64,000 nucleotides of DNA from Sphingomonas sp. CCH9-E2. GTDB taxonomy: Bacteria; Pseudomonadota; Alphaproteobacteria; Sphingomonadales; Sphingomonadaceae. Position 1 is the first letter of the stretch, and every line of letters starts with the position of its first letter. A model generated the notes under the pieces. It was not told the DNA's origin. It worked only from the letters and a program-made list of their open reading frames with translations, and ran no database searches. Where the stretch lies: the NCBI RefSeq assembly GCF_001557215.1, contig NZ_LSJM01000104.1, forward strand, positions 31,819-95,818. Reading direction: 5' to 3'. The position numbers were made by a program, and so were the translations under genes. This document shows, in pieces, positions 17,261 through 24,524 of this stretch.

Positions 17261-17758
17261 TTATTCCTCGATCATCCCTCCGAGGCCGGGATCGAGATAC
17301 CACGATGGGCCTTCGGTAAAGTCGGCGTTGCGGGCAGGAACAGGGCCATCAGGCTCTGACGAGACGTAAGGGTTGACCATCGGTGCCGGGTGCTGGCCCG
17401 AGCGCAGAATGTGGCCCGACATCTGGCACCGCGGCCCGAGGAGCTCGAAGAGCCATTCGAGATCGTCGAGCATCTGGACAACCCCGCGCCCTGCCAGTGC
17501 ATAGTAGAGGCAGCGCTGATAGTCATCGCAATGGCAGGACAGGATCTGCGTCAGCCGAGCCTTGGCATTGGGCAGGCCCTGAAACACGCCCTGCAAGGTC
17601 TCATAGAGCTCGCGCGCTGAGTAATAGGCATCGAACGGCTCCACTCCGATCGAGGCATTGGCGAGCATACGCTTGGTTGGACGGCAATTGGGATCAAGTG
17701 CCGCGTCGCGCAGCGTGACATCGAGGTCGAACTTGCCGATATCAAAGACCTTGTTCAT
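17261..17758 (-). CDS. Unknown protein under a LexA box
   Basis: A 165-residue protein of unknown function, converging on the RES gene with an 8-bp gap. It starts MNKVFDIGKFDLDVTLRDAALD and has a mainly helical middle with Cys residues (ILSCHCDDYQRCLYYALAG). The start ATG at 17758 has CAGGAG upstream. Its promoter is clear: TTGACC, 17 bp, TATGTT on the minus strand, overlapped by a perfect alphaproteobacterial LexA box (17783-17797). It should therefore be repressed by LexA and induced by DNA damage or by incoming ssDNA. Function unknown. Confidence 0.65.
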   Translation of the reverse strand: MNKVFDIGKFDLDVTLRDAALDPNCRPTKRMLANASIGVEPFDAYYSARELYETLQGVFQGLPNAKARLTQILSCHCDDYQRCLYYALAGRGVVQMLDDLEWLFELLGPRCQMSGHILRSGQHPAPMVNPYVSSEPDGPVPARNADFTEGPSWYLDPGLGGMIEE

Positions 17759-17782
17759 TATTCATGGGCTCCTGCAGATTAT

Positions 17783-17797
17783 GAACATAACGTGAAC
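17783..17797. promoter_or_regulatory. LexA (SOS) box, GTTC-N7-GTTC type
   Basis: GAAC (17783-17786), 7 bp, GAAC (17794-17797): the reverse complement is GTTC-N7-GTTC, the known alphaproteobacterial LexA operator. It lies between the -35 and -10 of the minus-strand gene at 17758 and 29 bp before the plus-strand start at 17826. A second box of the same form is at 26006. Confidence 0.75.
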
Positions 17798-17825
17798 AAA
17801 CGACAGGGTCAAGGCGTCATCATGC

Positions 17826-19112
17826 ATGTGGCTGGTAGGTAAGGACACCACAGGAAAGACCGGCAGGGTCGCCATCAGCGACGAGCTGAAGGCTGCGCTG
17901 GTGCGCTGGTATACAGGCCGGGGCAGCGAGGCCGACCACCGCGCTTGCGTCTCACTGGTCTCGACCGCGCGAGAGAACCACAAGTGGATCGCCTGCGATT
18001 GCCTTGGGGCAGAGCGGCCGCCGCCGCTGATGAGCGCGGCCTATCTCAGTTTTCAGGAAACCTATTACCTCCGGCGTCTTACCTCGCGGCCAGGCCACGA
18101 GCCGGGCTGCCCGTTTCATCTGCCGCAGGCGCCACCGCGCATCCGCGAGACCGTGAAGGATTCGCTCTATGCCATCGGCCTTCCAAAAGGCCTGTTCAGC
18201 GCACACCAGAAGGCGCCGGAGAAGCTTGCACAGAGGCCAGAGGACATAGAGCCCGACGACCGCTCACGCGGCGTCGCGATCCCGCGCCTCGGCAAGCTGC
18301 TCTGGTTGCTGCTCGAACGCGCAGGCTCGAATATCCTGCGCGAATTACCGCCCAGCGGCAGGCGCGCAGGCTCGATCAGCGAAGAAATGCGTCACCTCAA
18401 GCGCGCCGCTCAGGGCCTCGAAATCGCGCCGGGCATCCGGCTGTCGGATCATCTCTACACCAACGCGATCGATTACGAGAAACGGCGGGTCCATGCCCGA
18501 TTGCGGGCTGCGGCCGAGACCTGGCCGCCCGAGTTTGCACCGCAAGCCTTTCTGCTTCTCGAAGCGAGCGAGGTCACATCGAGCGAGGTGGTGACGGGGC
18601 TCGGAACTGTCGAAATCCGCAACCGCATCCAGCACACCGGGATCATCCGCGCCGAGGTCGAGCCCCCATTTCTGGTGCTTGCTGTCGTCGGCGAGCACAG
18701 CCGGCGCGAAGGATACCTGGCGCTGCGGGCATATGCCCAGCCTGTGTTCAGCGGAAACCAGTTCGTGCCCGCCGAGCGCGACCACGATCGCGATGTGCTG
18801 CGCGCGCTCCAACAGGCCCAGTATGAACTGCGTCGCCTCGGCGTCAGGATGGCGGTCAAGAAGGTCCTTTTTGACATCACGCTGGGTGCTGGCTCGGCGA
18901 GGCCGGATTTCCTGGTGGCGCTGCTCGATGAGCATAGCGGGGAGGAATGCAAATTCGCGCTCCAGATCCTGCAGTCGGATGATGCCGACTATCTTGAGCT
19001 GTGCAGCATCGAGCGCGAGCGTCTCGCTCAGGCAGGGCATGTCGTATGCCTGTCGGTCAGCAGCGTGACGCCTCAGAAAATTATCAGCGAAGCCCGCCGC
19101 ATTCTCGCGTGA
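17826..19112 (+). CDS. Conserved unknown protein with possible PD-(D/E)XK motif
   Basis: A 428-residue protein. The N-terminal 100 residues hold a Cys/His-rich patch (CDCLGAE, ETYYLRRLTSRPGHEPGCPF) that may bind zinc. The C-terminal region has RPDFLVAL followed by EECKFAL, which fits the Asp ... Glu-x-Lys arrangement of PD-(D/E)XK nuclease folds; this is my inference. A paralogue, N-terminally cut off by the Tn3 element, is at 45775-46827 and keeps the same RPDF ... E-x-K order. The divergent promoter region holds a LexA box, so damage induction is possible. No clear ribosome binding site was identified before 17826; the start could be a little downstream. Confidence 0.65.
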   Translation: MWLVGKDTTGKTGRVAISDELKAALVRWYTGRGSEADHRACVSLVSTARENHKWIACDCLGAERPPPLMSAAYLSFQETYYLRRLTSRPGHEPGCPFHLPQAPPRIRETVKDSLYAIGLPKGLFSAHQKAPEKLAQRPEDIEPDDRSRGVAIPRLGKLLWLLLERAGSNILRELPPSGRRAGSISEEMRHLKRAAQGLEIAPGIRLSDHLYTNAIDYEKRRVHARLRAAAETWPPEFAPQAFLLLEASEVTSSEVVTGLGTVEIRNRIQHTGIIRAEVEPPFLVLAVVGEHSRREGYLALRAYAQPVFSGNQFVPAERDHDRDVLRALQQAQYELRRLGVRMAVKKVLFDITLGAGSARPDFLVALLDEHSGEECKFALQILQSDDADYLELCSIERERLAQAGHVVCLSVSSVTPQKIISEARRILA

Positions 19113-19160
19113 AGGGGAGGGGGAGGATTTGAGCGAACCTGAAGAAGGAGAGTTCGCTCA
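19111..19160 (+). promoter_or_regulatory. Purine tract plus RBS-in-loop hairpin leader (copy 4)
   Basis: The 16-mer GAAGGGGAGGGGGAGG at 19111-19126 is identical to that at 11177. TGAGCGAAC (19130-19138) and GTTCGCTCA (19152-19160) form a perfect 9-bp stem. The ribosome binding site AAGGAG (19145-19150) is in the loop, and the last base of the stem is the A of the ATG start. Confidence 0.65.
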
Positions 19161-19795
19161 TGACATGCTTTGCTCCGTCGCCGCGCCCATCGACATCGAT
19201 CTGGGGTGCTGTCCAACAGGCCGATCAGCTTGGCCCCGGGATTTGGTCGGTGATGACCGCCAGCCACGGCGGCATCATTCTGTCCGATCAGAGACAGGCC
19301 GCCATGCCGTCAGCGCTACAGATCGACGGAGGGTCCTACGAAGAAGACTGCGATTGGGCGCTCCCGATCCTTGCCTTTTCCAGCGAGCTTGATGGGCAGG
19401 GCTCCTGCTCTGCAGGCTTTCTGCAGCTTGCCCGCGATACCGCCAAATGTTGGCATCCGGACCGCTTCAGTGCCTTTACCGGCGAGGCTGTCGAGGAGAA
19501 TGCCTCCACGATCCTGCGGACGCGTAAGGCCTACATCGCCGCCATCGGCGAGTTCTGCGTCACCAGCGCCTGGGGCGATTGGGCCGAATGGGTGCCGGAA
19601 GGCAAGGTTGGCGTGATTGCCCGGCAAGTCGAGCGCGTCGATCACATTGGCCGGCCAACCTATGGCGAGGCTGAGGTCTGCGCGCTGATCGCGAAGGACC
19701 TCTACGCCGCGCGCGGCGAGGTCACAGCGCTGCGGGATACGGCGCACGAGATCATTCCGATGCCCGAGGCCCTGCGACCGAAACGAGTGGGCTGA
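19160..19795 (+). CDS. Conserved unknown protein (DUF7007-like)
   Basis: A 211-residue protein starting at the ATG at 19160, immediately after a hairpin holding its ribosome binding site. The segment SIWGAVQQADQLGPGIWSVMTASHGGIILSDQ recalls the DUF7007-type plasmid family, but I give that with low certainty. The middle has a helical Cys-containing stretch and a segment with CVTSAWGDWAEWVPEGKVGV. No catalytic motif is evident. The neighbour downstream is the GHKL ATPase with its own leader. Confidence 0.65.
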   Translation: MTCFAPSPRPSTSIWGAVQQADQLGPGIWSVMTASHGGIILSDQRQAAMPSALQIDGGSYEEDCDWALPILAFSSELDGQGSCSAGFLQLARDTAKCWHPDRFSAFTGEAVEENASTILRTRKAYIAAIGEFCVTSAWGDWAEWVPEGKVGVIARQVERVDHIGRPTYGEAEVCALIAKDLYAARGEVTALRDTAHEIIPMPEALRPKRVG

Positions 19796-19846
19796 AGAGC
19801 AGGCCGAGGACCGCCCGGCTCTGGCCAGGCATCGATCCGCCGATCT

Positions 19847-19898
19847 GGAGGGAAGGGGGAGGGGAAGGGCGAACCAGTGCGATGAAGGACCCTTTGCC
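19847..19898 (+). promoter_or_regulatory. Purine tract, G-quadruplex motif and hairpin leader (copy 5)
   Basis: GAGGGAAGGGGGA at 19848-19860 is identical to copies 1 and 7. G runs at 19850-19852, 19855-19859, 19861-19864 and 19867-19869 with 1-2 nt loops fit the canonical G-quadruplex rule. GGGGAAGGG (19861-19869) can pair with CCCTTTGCC (19890-19898) with one mismatch and one G-U, placing the ribosome binding site GAAGGA (19884-19889) in the loop and ending at the ATG (19899). Confidence 0.55.
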
Positions 19899-21593
19899 AT
19901 GAACCCGACAGTCATCCGACCCAGCGTGAGCCCGAAGACTATCACCAAAGTCACGCGCCTCTTTAACGGCACCATCGGCGATATCCTCGGCGAGCTCCTC
20001 CAGAACAGTCGCCGCGCTGGCGCATCCCGGATCGATATCGCCTGCTGCGCCGATCAGGACGGAGCGCGATTGACCCTTGTCGATGATGGAACCGGGGTCG
20101 CCGATCCCCAGACCATGATTGCGCTGGGGGATTCGGGCTGGAGCCAGCACATCCATGAGGCCGAAGACCCGGCAGGCATGGGTGTCTTCAGCCTGGCGGG
20201 CAAGGACACCCGGATCAGCTCACGTCATGGCGGTGCCGACACCGGATGGTCGGTGCATGTCCCCGCGGATGGCTGGACCGGCGCGAAGGACATTGCCGTG
20301 GTGCCCCTTGCTCGCCCGGTTGGCACGACCATCACCTTCCTGATGCCCGGAGTGAGTGAGCAGACGACCGAGCGGATTCTGCGCGAGGTCGCGAAGTTCT
20401 ATCCGCTGCCGGTCTTCTTCAATGGCGCGCAAGTGCCGCGCGAGGACTTTCTCGCCAAGGCGATCTACATCGCCGAATGGAACGGCAGCCAGATCGGGGT
20501 GTTCGAGGGGCGCGAATACAACCAGGATCCCACCACGAACTTCCATGGCATGGTGCTCACCCGCAAGCTTGCCAGCGTCTCGGAAAGCCTTGGCGGCAAG
20601 ACCTACCATGCCCGGCTCGATATCGGGGCCACCCCGGGCCTTGCCCTTGTGCTGCCGGCGCGCAAGGAATTCGTCGAGAACGCCGCATTTGCGGCGCTGC
20701 AGACAGCGTGCAAGCGCACGATCTATGCCGCGCTGGCGCACAGAGGCCAGCACCGGCTTTCCTTCGAGAACTGGAAGGAAGCGCGCGATCTGGGGGTCGC
20801 CCTGCCGGAGGCCGACCCCTGCCTGCCCCGCTGGCATGCGGCCATCGCGGAGAGCGACAACGTCAATGTCGAGTATGAGGAAGTCGCAGCAGGTGCGGAC
20901 ACGATCCTTGTCGCGGATCTTGAGCCCGATATTGCACAGGGACTGGAGCGCGCGCTGCGCGAGCACCCCTTGCGAGCGCACCTCGTCGAGAACCATCCTG
21001 CCTACGCTGGCTATGGCTGGTATGACGCGCTGCATCAGCTCGGAAACGTGCGCTTCTATGTTGCTGCCGGGGAGCAGGGCCACGTCATCGCCGAGAACGG
21101 CAGCTTCCCGCCGCTCAATGACCATGTGCGTGCAGAGACGATCGAACTGAGGTTCTGTGTCTCCCACCGCGCCAGCGAAACGCAGCGCGAGGAACGGATC
21201 CCGGCAGATGTGGCCTTTGTCGTGGGCGAGGATGGCTGGTACAGCGGTGTCGATCAGATCCGCATCGCTTATGTGCTGGGTCCGGCGCTGACCCCCGAAA
21301 CGCTGGTCGATCTGATCGAGAACGTCTGTTTCTGCGCGAGCGACGACAGCGAGGCCGACTCCTGGGACACCCAGCACGAGCACTTCTTGCGCGATGCGCG
21401 CGAACTCGCGGCCCGGGTGCTGCTCGGCGAGGACGAGGCCATCGCGGCGCGCATCCGCGACACGCTCGCCGGCATCCTGTGGGTCATTCCCAAGGATCGG
21501 CAGGTCGCCATTACCGTCGCCCCGGGGACCGCGATCGATGTTCAGCTATCCGCTTGTTGCCTCCTGGATCGGGACGAGACCTCCAATGCATGA
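19899..21593 (+). CDS. GHKL (HSP90-like) ATPase
   Basis: A 564-residue protein with an N-terminal GHKL ATPase domain: N box GELLQNSRRAG (Glu32, Asn36), G1 box VDDGTGV (62-67) and G2 box GMGVFSLAG (93-101). GHKL ATPases dimerise on ATP binding; MutL, gyrase B, Hsp90 and MORC belong here. The C-terminal 350 residues are not known to me and carry no HATPase-kinase or endonuclease motif I can recognise. The following gene (DUF3768) overlaps the end by 8 bp, so the two are coupled. GHKL ATPases also occur in anti-phage and MORC-like silencing systems, so a role in defence or its evasion is possible but unproven. Confidence 0.75.
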   Translation: MNPTVIRPSVSPKTITKVTRLFNGTIGDILGELLQNSRRAGASRIDIACCADQDGARLTLVDDGTGVADPQTMIALGDSGWSQHIHEAEDPAGMGVFSLAGKDTRISSRHGGADTGWSVHVPADGWTGAKDIAVVPLARPVGTTITFLMPGVSEQTTERILREVAKFYPLPVFFNGAQVPREDFLAKAIYIAEWNGSQIGVFEGREYNQDPTTNFHGMVLTRKLASVSESLGGKTYHARLDIGATPGLALVLPARKEFVENAAFAALQTACKRTIYAALAHRGQHRLSFENWKEARDLGVALPEADPCLPRWHAAIAESDNVNVEYEEVAAGADTILVADLEPDIAQGLERALREHPLRAHLVENHPAYAGYGWYDALHQLGNVRFYVAAGEQGHVIAENGSFPPLNDHVRAETIELRFCVSHRASETQREERIPADVAFVVGEDGWYSGVDQIRIAYVLGPALTPETLVDLIENVCFCASDDSEADSWDTQHEHFLRDARELAARVLLGEDEAIAARIRDTLAGILWVIPKDRQVAITVAPGTAIDVQLSACCLLDRDETSNA

Positions 21594-21957
21594 CACATCC
21601 GACATCTCTTGCGCACGGCAACGCACCGAGCACATCGCGCAGCTCAATGATGCAGCGCGTCAGGGCCGTGACCGCACGGCCCGCATCGTCATGACATCCG
21701 GGCTGCTTGCAGAACTCGGCGGCGACACCGCGGCAGACAGCATGATGGCCCAGGCTCGGTTGATGGCCGCTCTGCGCCATTGCACCTTCGCCCCGGATTC
21801 GCCCGAGCGAGACTTTGCAAGCATGGATGTCGATGGCATCAAGGTGCTGATGAAAGTCGATTATTACGACACCGAACTGGCGTTCGGGTCAGAGGATCCG
21901 GCCAATCCAGCGATGACACGGCGCGTCGTCACGCTGATGCGGCCTGCGGACTACTGA
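21586..21957 (+). CDS. DUF3768 family protein
   Basis: A 123-residue protein. The end VDGIKVLMKVDYYDTELAFGSEDP and RRVVTLMRPADY match what I know of DUF3768, a family common on alphaproteobacterial plasmids and without an assigned function. I start it at the ATG at 21586, which overlaps the GHKL gene stop by 8 bp (ATG inside ATGCATGA). There is no strong separate ribosome binding site, so coupled translation is likely. Confidence 0.75.
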   Translation: MHDTSDISCARQRTEHIAQLNDAARQGRDRTARIVMTSGLLAELGGDTAADSMMAQARLMAALRHCTFAPDSPERDFASMDVDGIKVLMKVDYYDTELAFGSEDPANPAMTRRVVTLMRPADY

Positions 21958-22030
21958 TCATTGTGAGGGACAGGCATATCGCTGCGTCACCCGGCAGCCG
22001 CCCAAAACCTGATGGGGAGGTAAAAAGCGC

Positions 22031-22378
22031 ATGAGCAGACACAAAGTACCGCTTCGTGACGGGGTTGCGGCGGCAAGTGCCTATGTTGGCTGGGACCGCC
22101 CCTTGCAGACATACTTTGCGCAGGTTCTGAGCGCGCCTGACGAGGACGGGGAGGAGACCGAACTCGTGTGGGTCGGCACTGCCTTCGGCGAGCTGCCCCG
22201 CGCGGTTGACGCAATCCGCGTACTCGAACCCTACTGCCAGATCGAGGCAAGTCTTGCCGCACAGCTAGAGATCGACAGGATGGCATGCCTCGCCACGCGC
22301 GACGGACCCAATCAGCTCGAAGCCAAGGCTTTCATGGCGCGTGTCAGCCAGATCAAGGACACCGAGCCGGAAGCTTAG
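22031..22378 (+). CDS. Unknown small protein
   Basis: A 115-residue protein of unknown function with ribosome binding site GGGGAGG 9 nt before the ATG at 22031. Acidic middle (APDEDGEETELVWVG) and a helical C-terminus rich in Ala and Leu (IEASLAAQLEIDRMACLA). No motif recognised. It lies between the DUF3768 and DUF736 genes on the same strand. Confidence 0.6.
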   Translation: MSRHKVPLRDGVAAASAYVGWDRPLQTYFAQVLSAPDEDGEETELVWVGTAFGELPRAVDAIRVLEPYCQIEASLAAQLEIDRMACLATRDGPNQLEAKAFMARVSQIKDTEPEA

Positions 22379-22513
22379 GTCGGCACGGACCGCGCATGGC
22401 TCGAAGCAGGGCCGGTTCATCTCCAAACCACACATCGAGGCTCCTCAGCCCTCTGGGCTGGACAGGATGACGCGCGCCTGCGGTGGCTGGCGCACGGGCC
22501 GGGCCACGGGCCC

Positions 22514-22572
22514 GGAGGAGAGGGGGGATGGGAGAAGGTGTTCCGGACAAGGGGTTCGGACAGCATCAGGAG
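22514..22572 (+). promoter_or_regulatory. Purine tract plus hairpin leader (copy 6)
   Basis: A purine tract at 22514-22538 (GAGGAGAGGGGGGATGGG near its start) is followed by TCCGGAC (22542-22548), loop AAGGG, GTTCGGA (22554-22560), a 7-bp stem with one G-U. The site ATCAGGAG (22565-22572) follows, then the ATG at 22581. ATCAGGAG also closes copy 1. Confidence 0.55.
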
Positions 22573-22580
22573 AATGTGAC

Positions 22581-23081
22581 ATGAACATCGGCACCCTCAA
22601 GGCCAACGCAGAAGGCGTTCACATCGGCCGCATCACCACCCTGACCTTCAGCGCAACGGTTGCTCTGCGGGCCTTCGAATCCAGCAATGAGCGCGCACCC
22701 AAGTTCGACCTTATGGCGCTCTCGGCGGACCGCCGCAGCTGGGTCAAGATCGGCGCGCTGTGGGAATACTCGTCGAACGAGACCGGTGAATGCTTCCTGT
22801 CGGGCCAGATCGACGATCCCAGCCTCTCGGCGCCGATCCCGGTCGCCATGTTCCAGCAGAACGACGGCAGCTTCAATGTCGCCTGGCGGCGTTCGAAGCC
22901 CAAGGCGTCGCTCGACGGCTTCGGCAGCGAGAGCGAAGGCGCCCTGCCGCCGCTCACCGCCACCGGCGACGAACCGGCCAGCGACCGCAGCGTTGACAGC
23001 GCCGCTGCCACCGGCGACGGTCTGGGCGAAAGCACCGCTCCGGCACCCAAGGGCAAGACGCGCGTGAGCGTCGACGCCTGA
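22581..23081 (+). CDS. DUF736 family protein
   Basis: A 166-residue protein. The N-terminal 110 residues match DUF736 proteins, frequent on alphaproteobacterial plasmids: MNIGTLKANAEGVHIGRI, LTFSATVALRAFESSNERAP, VKIGALWEYSSNETGECFLSG, and a closing FNVAWRRSKP. The C-terminal 55 residues are a low-complexity acidic tail that ends KGKTRVSVDA. The start is the ATG at 22581 after CAGGAG. Function unknown; an anti-defence or establishment role is guessed only from location. A very strong terminator follows. Confidence 0.85.
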   Translation: MNIGTLKANAEGVHIGRITTLTFSATVALRAFESSNERAPKFDLMALSADRRSWVKIGALWEYSSNETGECFLSGQIDDPSLSAPIPVAMFQQNDGSFNVAWRRSKPKASLDGFGSESEGALPPLTATGDEPASDRSVDSAAATGDGLGESTAPAPKGKTRVSVDA

Positions 23082-23097
23082 CCGGGACAAGCCCCCC

Positions 23098-23176
23098 GTG
23101 ACCGGTGCCGCGACCCGCGCCGGTCACATCGGGAAGGCCCGTCCGCGCATTTGTCGCGGGCGGGCCTTTTCTTTTG
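23098..23176 (+). terminator. Double hairpin with terminator after DUF736 gene
   Basis: GTGACCGG (23098-23105) and CCGGTCAC (23120-23127) pair perfectly. Next, AAGGCCCG+CCGCG (23134-23147) pairs with CGCGG+CGGGCCTT (23155-23168), followed by TTCTTTT. The second is a clear rho-independent terminator; the first may be an RNA-stabilising hairpin. Confidence 0.85.
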
Positions 23177-23225
23177 CCCGCTGCTGTCGGGCTTGGCAGA
23201 ACTGCTGAAGGAACTCGGCCCACAA

Positions 23226-23271
23226 GAGGGAAGGGGGAGGTGCCGTTCGAGCAAAGGAGGCTTGAATGGCA
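23226..23271 (+). promoter_or_regulatory. Purine tract plus start-codon hairpin leader (copy 7)
   Basis: GAGGGAAGGGGGA at 23226-23238 is identical to copies 1 and 5. A 12-bp stem with two G-U pairs is formed by 23241-23252 and 23260-23271. The loop AAAGGAG (23253-23259) is the ribosome binding site, and the ATG start (23266-23268) is inside the 3' arm. Base pairing would directly hide the start codon. Confidence 0.7.
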
Positions 23272-23781
23272 CAGACAAACTGGACTCTCGATCTTGGCGG
23301 GGCTCCGTGGAACGAAGACTGCGCGCAGATCGGCCACACCCTAAACTTCGACCTCGTGAATACTGCCGAAGCCATGCTCTACAGGGCTGCGCTGATCGCG
23401 GTAGCTGGCTTCCCGCCTGCCGGCATCACCTTGCGGATCAAGGCCAACGCCCATGACTTCGGAACCTACCGGACGGTCGAGGCGCGCATCGACGACGACC
23501 AGGACGATGGCAGCCATGCCAGCTATCTCGAGACCCTCGAGATCGGCATCGCCTTCTGGCATCAGGCCGGGTTCGCACCGCCTGAATTTAGCAAGCTGAC
23601 GGCCAGCGATCAGCTTGTGAGTTTCGTCGTGGATGCCGTCGCAAGCGCGCTGCGGATCACACGGCCGAGCACCACCGGGGCATTCTTTCCAGAATCCTCC
23701 GGGCCGATCCATCGCAACCTCACCGCAGCCTTTCCGGAAGCGGCACAGCGCGCCTTTTCCGAAGGGGCCGTGCCATGCTGA
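23266..23781 (+). CDS. Unknown protein with start codon inside a leader hairpin
   Basis: A 171-residue protein of unknown function starting at the ATG at 23266 (MAQTNWTLDLGGAPWNEDCAQIG). Soluble and mixed alpha/beta, with the patches GITLRIKANAHDFGTYRTVEARID and LETLEIGIAFWHQAGF. No catalytic motif recognised. The next gene overlaps its end by 7 bp, suggesting a two-gene operon that follows the strong terminator at 23134-23176 and so probably has its own promoter around 23180-23225. Confidence 0.65.
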   Translation: MAQTNWTLDLGGAPWNEDCAQIGHTLNFDLVNTAEAMLYRAALIAVAGFPPAGITLRIKANAHDFGTYRTVEARIDDDQDDGSHASYLETLEIGIAFWHQAGFAPPEFSKLTASDQLVSFVVDAVASALRITRPSTTGAFFPESSGPIHRNLTAAFPEAAQRAFSEGAVPC

Positions 23782-24146
23782 CCGACAGCGAGCGCTTCGC
23801 CTTCAGCGCCTGGCGAATCCATGCCTTCGCCTCGACGGGCAATGCCTACGACGCCGTGCAGACCGACGAGACTATTGCTGCTGGGGATACGCTGCTCATC
23901 CTCGATGAGAGGGTTGTCGGTGTCGCGATGACCTGGCCGTTTGCTATCACCGCAGAGCCGGGCAAGCTTCACGCGGTCTGTGAGCCATGCGCTGGTGAAA
24001 CCCTTGGGCACATTGAAACGGCGCTAGATGTTCCAGACGGGTCAATCGCGCGAGCCTGCCGCCTCGCACGGACACTGGGCTTTGCGATTGATGCGGGCCT
24101 CGTCCCCTTGTTGCCTGAGCTGCTGGCGGCAGAGGTGGACGGCTAG
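23775..24146 (+). CDS. Unknown small protein, partner of the gene at 23266
   Basis: A 123-residue protein of unknown function. The ATG at 23775 overlaps the previous stop (7 bp), so translation is coupled. Two Cys (AVCEPCAGE) form a CxxC pair that could be redox-active or bind metal; the rest is alpha-helical (GSIARACRLARTLGFAIDAGLVPLLPELLA). No family recognised. Confidence 0.6.
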   Translation: MLTDSERFAFSAWRIHAFASTGNAYDAVQTDETIAAGDTLLILDERVVGVAMTWPFAITAEPGKLHAVCEPCAGETLGHIETALDVPDGSIARACRLARTLGFAIDAGLVPLLPELLAAEVDG

Positions 24147-24171
24147 CGCGGCAAGCGTCGCCACAGAAATC

Positions 24172-24201
24172 TTGCTATTTTGGCAATAATTGCTATTTTG
24201 G
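24172..24201. promoter_or_regulatory. Direct-repeat operator of the Phd/PemK-like pair
   Basis: TTGCTATTTTGG occurs at 24172-24183 and again at 24190-24201, an exact 12-bp direct repeat with an 18-bp period. TTGC/GCAA ends also give a partial dyad. It lies 20 bp upstream of the antitoxin start, where Phd-type antitoxins normally bind. Confidence 0.6.
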
Positions 24202-24221
24202 TGCCAAGAGGAGATACCACC

Positions 24222-24524
24222 ATGCCAGCGACGGCGAATGAGCACCCCAGGATTCCCCTGACCCGGTTTCACAACAACACCGGCGAGTTCCTTGATCTCG
24301 CAACCAAACAGCCGGTCGTCCTCACCAGCCATGGGCGCGAGCGACATGTCATCGCAGATAGCGAATATTTCCGCCATCTTGAACAGGCAGCACGCGGTGT
24401 GATCGCCGGCCACATGAATATCGAAGCTGTCGCTTCGTCCGACATGACCGAAGCCGATCGCAAGGCTTTCGCTAATGCACGGCCTTCGGCCAGTGAACTC
24501 GCCAATGACCGCTGGGAAGACTGA
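24222..24524 (+). CDS. Phd/YefM-family antitoxin
   Basis: A 100-residue protein starting at the ATG at 24222 behind AAGAGGAG. PLTRFHNNTGEFLDLATKQPVVLTSHGRERHVI fits the Phd/YefM fold: N-terminal DNA-binding part and a C-terminal tail that blocks the toxin. It overlaps the next gene by 20 bp. The two 12-bp direct repeats upstream are its likely operators. The family pairs with toxins of several types, so the partner assignment rests on gene order. Confidence 0.8.
   Translation: MPATANEHPRIPLTRFHNNTGEFLDLATKQPVVLTSHGRERHVIADSEYFRHLEQAARGVIAGHMNIEAVASSDMTEADRKAFANARPSASELANDRWED

Noticed and set aside
20220-21383. Minus-strand frame of 387 residues opposite the GHKL ATPase
   Set aside because: Shadow; the sense protein has intact N, G1 and G2 boxes.
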